Assembly (NCBI GenBank): GCA_964464375.1
Contig: CAYXFU010000041.1
Location: 1 to 28,525, forward strand
Length of the DNA: 28,525 nucleotides
Origin: CAIOZA01 sp964464375
Lineage (GTDB): Bacteria; Bacteroidota; Ignavibacteria; Kapaibacteriales; UBA2268
Direction of reading: 5' to 3'
The translations under genes and the position numbers were made by a program. The notes under the pieces were generated by a model. It saw only the letters and a program-made list of their open reading frames with translations. It was not told the DNA's origin and did no database searches. Shown here piece by piece: positions 25,589-28,525 of this stretch (the first letter of the stretch is position 1; every line of letters starts with the position of its first letter).

Positions 25589-25643
25589 TCTTTTATTGAT
25601 AATAGTAGTTTTCAACTTGTTGTTTCAAATGCAAGGAGTTTGA

Positions 25644-26111
25644 ATGGCTAAATTAAGAATATATTGCGATACGTCGGTAATTGGAGGATGTTTCGATAAA
25701 GAGTTTGAGCGATATTCAAATTTGTTTATTAATGAGATAATAAGTGGAAATATAATTCTATTAATTTCGGAAGTAATCATAAGAGAATTAACGAAAGGAC
25801 CAGAAAAGTTAATTGAATTACTCCAATCTTTACCTTCTTCAAATATCGAATTAGTAGAATTAAATAATGAAATACTTGAACTAGCAAATAAATATTTAAT
25901 TGAACAAATTGTAAGTGAAAAATATAAAGATGATTCCATACATGTAGCAGCAGCAACAGTTTCAGAAGCTGATGCTATTGTTTCATGGAACTTTAAGCAT
26001 ATTGTTAGATTAGATAAAATAAAGAAGTATAATTACGTTAATACTATTAATGGATATGGTTTAATTAATATAATTACACCAATGGAGTTAAATTATGAAC
26101 ATGAAGAATGA
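25644..26111 (+). CDS. PIN-domain ribonuclease, probable VapC-like toxin
   Basis: PIN-domain proteins are Mg-dependent RNases and many are toxins of type II toxin-antitoxin pairs. The 155-residue product begins LRIYCDTSVIGGCFD, with the first catalytic Asp at residue 8. It has a central acidic site SEVIIRELT (Glu near 53), then KYKDDSIHVAAATVSEADAIVSWNFKHI, which carries the Asp and the typical closing WNFKHI motif (about 93-119). All usual PIN acidic residues appear present, so it should be active. AAGGAG lies five bases before the ATG. The downstream 59-residue gene overlaps its end by 17 bases, so the toxin comes first in this pair. AT-rich composition and this module type suggest horizontal gain. 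Confidence 0.85.
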   Translation: MAKLRIYCDTSVIGGCFDKEFERYSNLFINEIISGNIILLISEVIIRELTKGPEKLIELLQSLPSSNIELVELNNEILELANKYLIEQIVSEKYKDDSIHVAAATVSEADAIVSWNFKHIVRLDKIKKYNYVNTINGYGLINIITPMELNYEHEE

Positions 26112-26274
26112 CTATAGTTCATTTAGTAGCTTAGACAATAAATACCAAATAGAAGAGCTTATCTATAATGAAACAAAAGGAATGAATAACGATCAACTGA
26201 TTGAATATTTCAAAAAGTCAGTTGAAGAAAGCAGCCTCAAGGATTGGTGGAAATCAATTAAGAAACCGGATTAA
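26095..26274 (+). CDS. Small probable antitoxin partner of the PIN toxin
   Basis: This 59-residue frame starts at the ATG inside the last codons of the PIN gene and ends at TAA (26272-26274). It reads MNMKNDYSSFSSLDNK, then YQIEELIYNETKGMNNDQ, LIEYFKKSVEESS and a Trp-rich end LKDWWKSIKKPD. The 'IQEELYEETKGM...EE(I/L)' type of sequence is common in small proteins next to PIN toxins of this class, where the partner often covers the active site with a C-terminal tail. I place it by pattern and by position; no DNA-binding domain is evident in so short a chain, so repression of the promoter is uncertain. Confidence 0.7.
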   Translation: MNMKNDYSSFSSLDNKYQIEELIYNETKGMNNDQLIEYFKKSVEESSLKDWWKSIKKPD

Positions 26275-26484
26275 TCAATATTCAATAAAATGATTGATAA
26301 AGAATACAAATTCGTCTCCTTTTATCAAATTTTTTCATTTTAATCTAACATTTTACTTTTCTTTCTTCATTCTCAATTTTAGAGTGACTACAAGAAAAGT
26401 TTTTTTTTTCGTCTATGATTAACTTAGATCGAAAAAACTGGATTTTATTATTTAATACAAACTGAAACGGGAGTTAGCTTAACA

Positions 26485-27198
26485 ATGGAAGACAAATCCG
26501 GAAACAAGCAAAAGCCACTTAGACCAGTCAGCAATAGAGTGAAAGACCTCTATAATGCTTATATGCGCAACGAAGGGACAAGGTCGATTCCTATTACAGG
26601 TTTGGACGATGAGGCTATGCAGAATTTAGAAGAATTACTCGAAGGTGGTGATGAAATGACACCTAAAGATGAACCAACAAATGATACTAACGAAATGACC
26701 CTTCAACAGGAAATCGCTGAAGAAATACAATCTCTGAATGACAGAATTGACGTTCTCGAAAAAGAACGCGATGAAGCTAAGGATCAGGCAATACGTAAAA
26801 CTGCCGAGCTTGAGAATGTTATAAAAAGAACACAAAGAGAAAAGTATGATATTATTGAATTTGCAAACGAAAAACTATTATTAAAATTTCTTTCAATCAT
26901 TGATGATTTAACAAATGCGGTTGATTCTGCTCGCCAGTCACATGATGCAACATCCATTCTGACCGGAATAGAAATGATACATCAGAAAGCTTTGAAGCTT
27001 TTAGAAGATGAAGGAGTTAAGCCCATCGACAATGTTGTTGGACATCCTTTCGATGTACATTTCCATGAAGCTCTGTTGAGCATGCCCTCTGAAATTAAGG
27101 AAGGACATGTTGTGCAGGAAGTTATGAAGGGTTACACTCTAAGAGATAAAGTTATTCGTCACACTAAGGTAGTTACATCATCGGGTGAACCGGACTAA
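26485..27198 (+). CDS. grpE: Nucleotide exchange factor GrpE
   Basis: GrpE opens the DnaK nucleotide site so that ADP leaves, and so completes the chaperone cycle in the cytoplasm. The 237-residue protein has an unusually long acidic, low-complexity N-terminus (about 1-80). A coiled coil follows (about 75-120, QQEIAEEIQSLNDRIDVLEK). The conserved core then appears: NVIKRTQREKYD, LLKFLSIIDDLTNAVDSA, GIEMIHQKALKLLEDEGV, then PFDVHFHEALLSMPS and VVQEVMKGYTLRDKVIRHTKV, the beta domain that touches DnaK. GGGAG lies 11 bases before the start. It is followed by dnaJ after 12 bases, a standard heat-shock unit. No hrcA or dnaK is in the window, and no CIRCE operator is visible upstream. Confidence 0.95.
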   Translation: MEDKSGNKQKPLRPVSNRVKDLYNAYMRNEGTRSIPITGLDDEAMQNLEELLEGGDEMTPKDEPTNDTNEMTLQQEIAEEIQSLNDRIDVLEKERDEAKDQAIRKTAELENVIKRTQREKYDIIEFANEKLLLKFLSIIDDLTNAVDSARQSHDATSILTGIEMIHQKALKLLEDEGVKPIDNVVGHPFDVHFHEALLSMPSEIKEGHVVQEVMKGYTLRDKVIRHTKVVTSSGEPD

Positions 27199-27210
27199 TC
27201 AGGAGAAAAT

Positions 27211-28413
27211 ATGCCGAAAAGGGATTATTATGAGATTTTGGGTGTGAGCAAAAGTGCTTCTGTTGATGAAATAAAATCAGCTTACAGAAAGCTCGCATTG
27301 CAATATCATCCGGACAAAAATCCTGACAATAAAGAATCTGAAGAGATGTTCAAAGAAGCGGCAGAGGCTTATGAAGTTCTCAACGATGAAACTAAAAGAA
27401 GACGTTACGACCAGTTCGGACATCAGGGAATGCGTGCCGGACAAGATTATCATGCCTATTCGGGTTTTGAAGATATTTTCTCGGCCTTCAATGATATTTT
27501 CAGTGGCGGCGGTGGCAGTGGGAATAGCATATTCGATAGTTTCTTCGGAGGCAGTGGAGGCGGAAGGAATTCATCCGGTTCAAGACGATCTATGGCGGAA
27601 CGTGGCTCAGATCTGAAGATCAGACTTCAACTCACACTTGAAGAAATAGCAACTACCGTAGAAAAAACAATCAAGATAAAGCGTTGGGTGGGATGTGAAG
27701 CTTGCTCTTCAAGCGGTGCCAACAAGAAATCAGGTTATAAAAAATGTACAGCCTGCGATGGTGCAGGTGAGCTAAGACAGGTTTCTCGTTCTATGTTCGG
27801 TCAATTCATAAACATTTCCGTTTGTGCAAACTGCGGTGGATCCGGTCAGATCATCAGTGAACCATGCGTAACTTGCCGTGGCGAGGGCAGAATTCAGGCA
27901 GACGATACTATCAAGGTAAATGTTCCGCCGGGCGTAGAAGGCGGTAATTACATCCCTATGAGGGACAAAGGCAATGCCGGCAGACGTGGCGGAGATTACG
28001 GTGATCTTATAGTTGTTATCGAAGAAAAAGCACATCCATATTTCGAAAGACATAATGATGATGTTTATTATGCTCTATCTGTCAGCTTTCCGGATGCTGC
28101 ATTGGGAACTAAGATACAAGTACCAACTCTCTATGGATCTGAAACAATTAAAATTGATGCTGGAACACAACCGGGAACATTAATAAAACTTAATGACAAA
28201 GGTATTCCCCATCTAAACTCATACGGCAAAGGAACTCAGATCGTTCAGGTGAATGTTCACGTGCCTACATCACTATCATCCAAGGAAAAAGCCACACTCA
28301 AAGAATTGGCGGAAAGTGCGAATATTAATCCCAAACAGCCGGATCATCAGAAAGAAGTAAATGAGGGCAAGGACAAGGACTTTTTCGATAAAGTGAAAGA
28401 TGTTTTCTTTTAA
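27211..28413 (+). CDS. dnaJ: Co-chaperone DnaJ (type I Hsp40)
   Basis: DnaJ delivers unfolded proteins to DnaK and stimulates its ATPase. The 400-residue product has the J domain (residues about 5-70, HPD at 33-35). A Gly/Phe-rich linker follows (about 85-130, GFEDIFSAF, SIFDSFFGGSGGG). The zinc-binding region has four Cys repeats: CEACSSSG, CTACDGAG, CANCGGSG and CVTCRGEG (about 168-230). The first keeps both cysteines but departs from CxxCxGxG at its first glycine, having Ser where Gly is usual. The substrate-binding domains (VNVPPGVEGGNYIPMRDKG, LTVE-like ALSVSFPDAALGTKIQVPTL) follow. GGAGAA lies just before the ATG. A terminator closes the unit. The Ser change is unlikely to abolish zinc binding. 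Confidence 0.96.
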   Translation: MPKRDYYEILGVSKSASVDEIKSAYRKLALQYHPDKNPDNKESEEMFKEAAEAYEVLNDETKRRRYDQFGHQGMRAGQDYHAYSGFEDIFSAFNDIFSGGGGSGNSIFDSFFGGSGGGRNSSGSRRSMAERGSDLKIRLQLTLEEIATTVEKTIKIKRWVGCEACSSSGANKKSGYKKCTACDGAGELRQVSRSMFGQFINISVCANCGGSGQIISEPCVTCRGEGRIQADDTIKVNVPPGVEGGNYIPMRDKGNAGRRGGDYGDLIVVIEEKAHPYFERHNDDVYYALSVSFPDAALGTKIQVPTLYGSETIKIDAGTQPGTLIKLNDKGIPHLNSYGKGTQIVQVNVHVPTSLSSKEKATLKELAESANINPKQPDHQKEVNEGKDKDFFDKVKDVFF

Positions 28414-28438
28414 AGAAGCTAATGTTAAAAAAAGATTT

Positions 28439-28471
28439 AATGCCGTTTGGATCACTCTGAACGGCATTTTT
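28439..28471 (+). terminator. Intrinsic terminator after dnaJ
   Basis: AATGCCGTT (28439-28447) and AACGGCATT (28460-28468) form a 9-bp stem with a 12-base loop, followed by T residues to 28471. It lies 26 bases after the dnaJ stop on the same strand and ends the grpE-dnaJ unit. Beyond it the window shows nothing. Confidence 0.85.
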
Positions 28472-28525
28472 CCTGTTTTCAGCATTGGGACACCTAGAAA
28501 AATTTTGAAATAATTTCAAATAATT

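Noticed and set aside
26275..26484. CIRCE/HrcA operator or heat-shock promoter before grpE
   Set aside because: No TTAGCACTC-N9-GAGTGCTAA-like inverted repeat is present, and no promoter could be placed with confidence.

Overview
The window suggests a Gram-negative bacterium of the Bacteroidota/Chlorobi (FCB) group, most plausibly an Ignavibacteria- or Kapabacteria-like lineage; this is inferred from gene content, not from a marker gene. Three large secreted proteins end in C-terminal sorting domains of the type IX secretion system (T9SS). There is an OmpA-like outer-membrane protein and a lipoprotein. Several genes have clear Shine-Dalgarno sequences (for example AGGAG before 19398, AAGGAG before 25644), which argues against a classical Bacteroidia genome. 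Overall GC is low and uneven.

Left part (653-18711) is all on the minus strand. In order of coordinate it holds: an OmpA-family outer-membrane protein; a two-gene unit of unknown membrane/envelope proteins; murG; an AlkD-like DNA alkylation repair protein; a 1344-residue T9SS cargo with a beta-propeller, Ig-like repeats and an inserted domain; a lone MlaE-type ABC permease; an arylsulfotransferase-like protein fused to six fibronectin-III-like repeats and a sorting domain; ilvE; and an M49-like metallopeptidase lipoprotein. Right part (19398-28413) is all on the plus strand: a small Cys-rich secreted protein and an Asp-box propeller T9SS cargo in an AT-rich block; cstA followed at once by a purple-acid-phosphatase-like enzyme; a PIN-domain toxin with a 59-residue downstream partner; and grpE-dnaJ ending in a good terminator.

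The genes mostly form short units of one or two: the 157/205-residue pair, cstA-phosphatase, PIN toxin-antitoxin and grpE-dnaJ. Common themes are the cell envelope and secretion (OmpA, MurG, MlaE, four exported proteins of the T9SS or beta-propeller type) plus ordinary housekeeping.

The most unusual content is between the genes. The stretches 1-652, 5993-6085, 10171-10768, 16720-17017 and 22435-22530 are packed with short palindromic or MITE-like repeats of several families. One 93-bp repeat occurs twice in the same orientation, flanking the 1344-residue T9SS gene. Beside one copy lies the decayed end of a second T9SS sorting domain, and two palindromes sit in frame inside the living sorting domain. 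I see no CRISPR array, rRNA, tRNA or transposase gene, and no clear new multi-gene defence system. The best candidates for something undescribed are the PIN toxin with its reversed-order partner, the Cys-rich secreted protein with its leader-like mini-ORF, and the repeat/T9SS mosaic.
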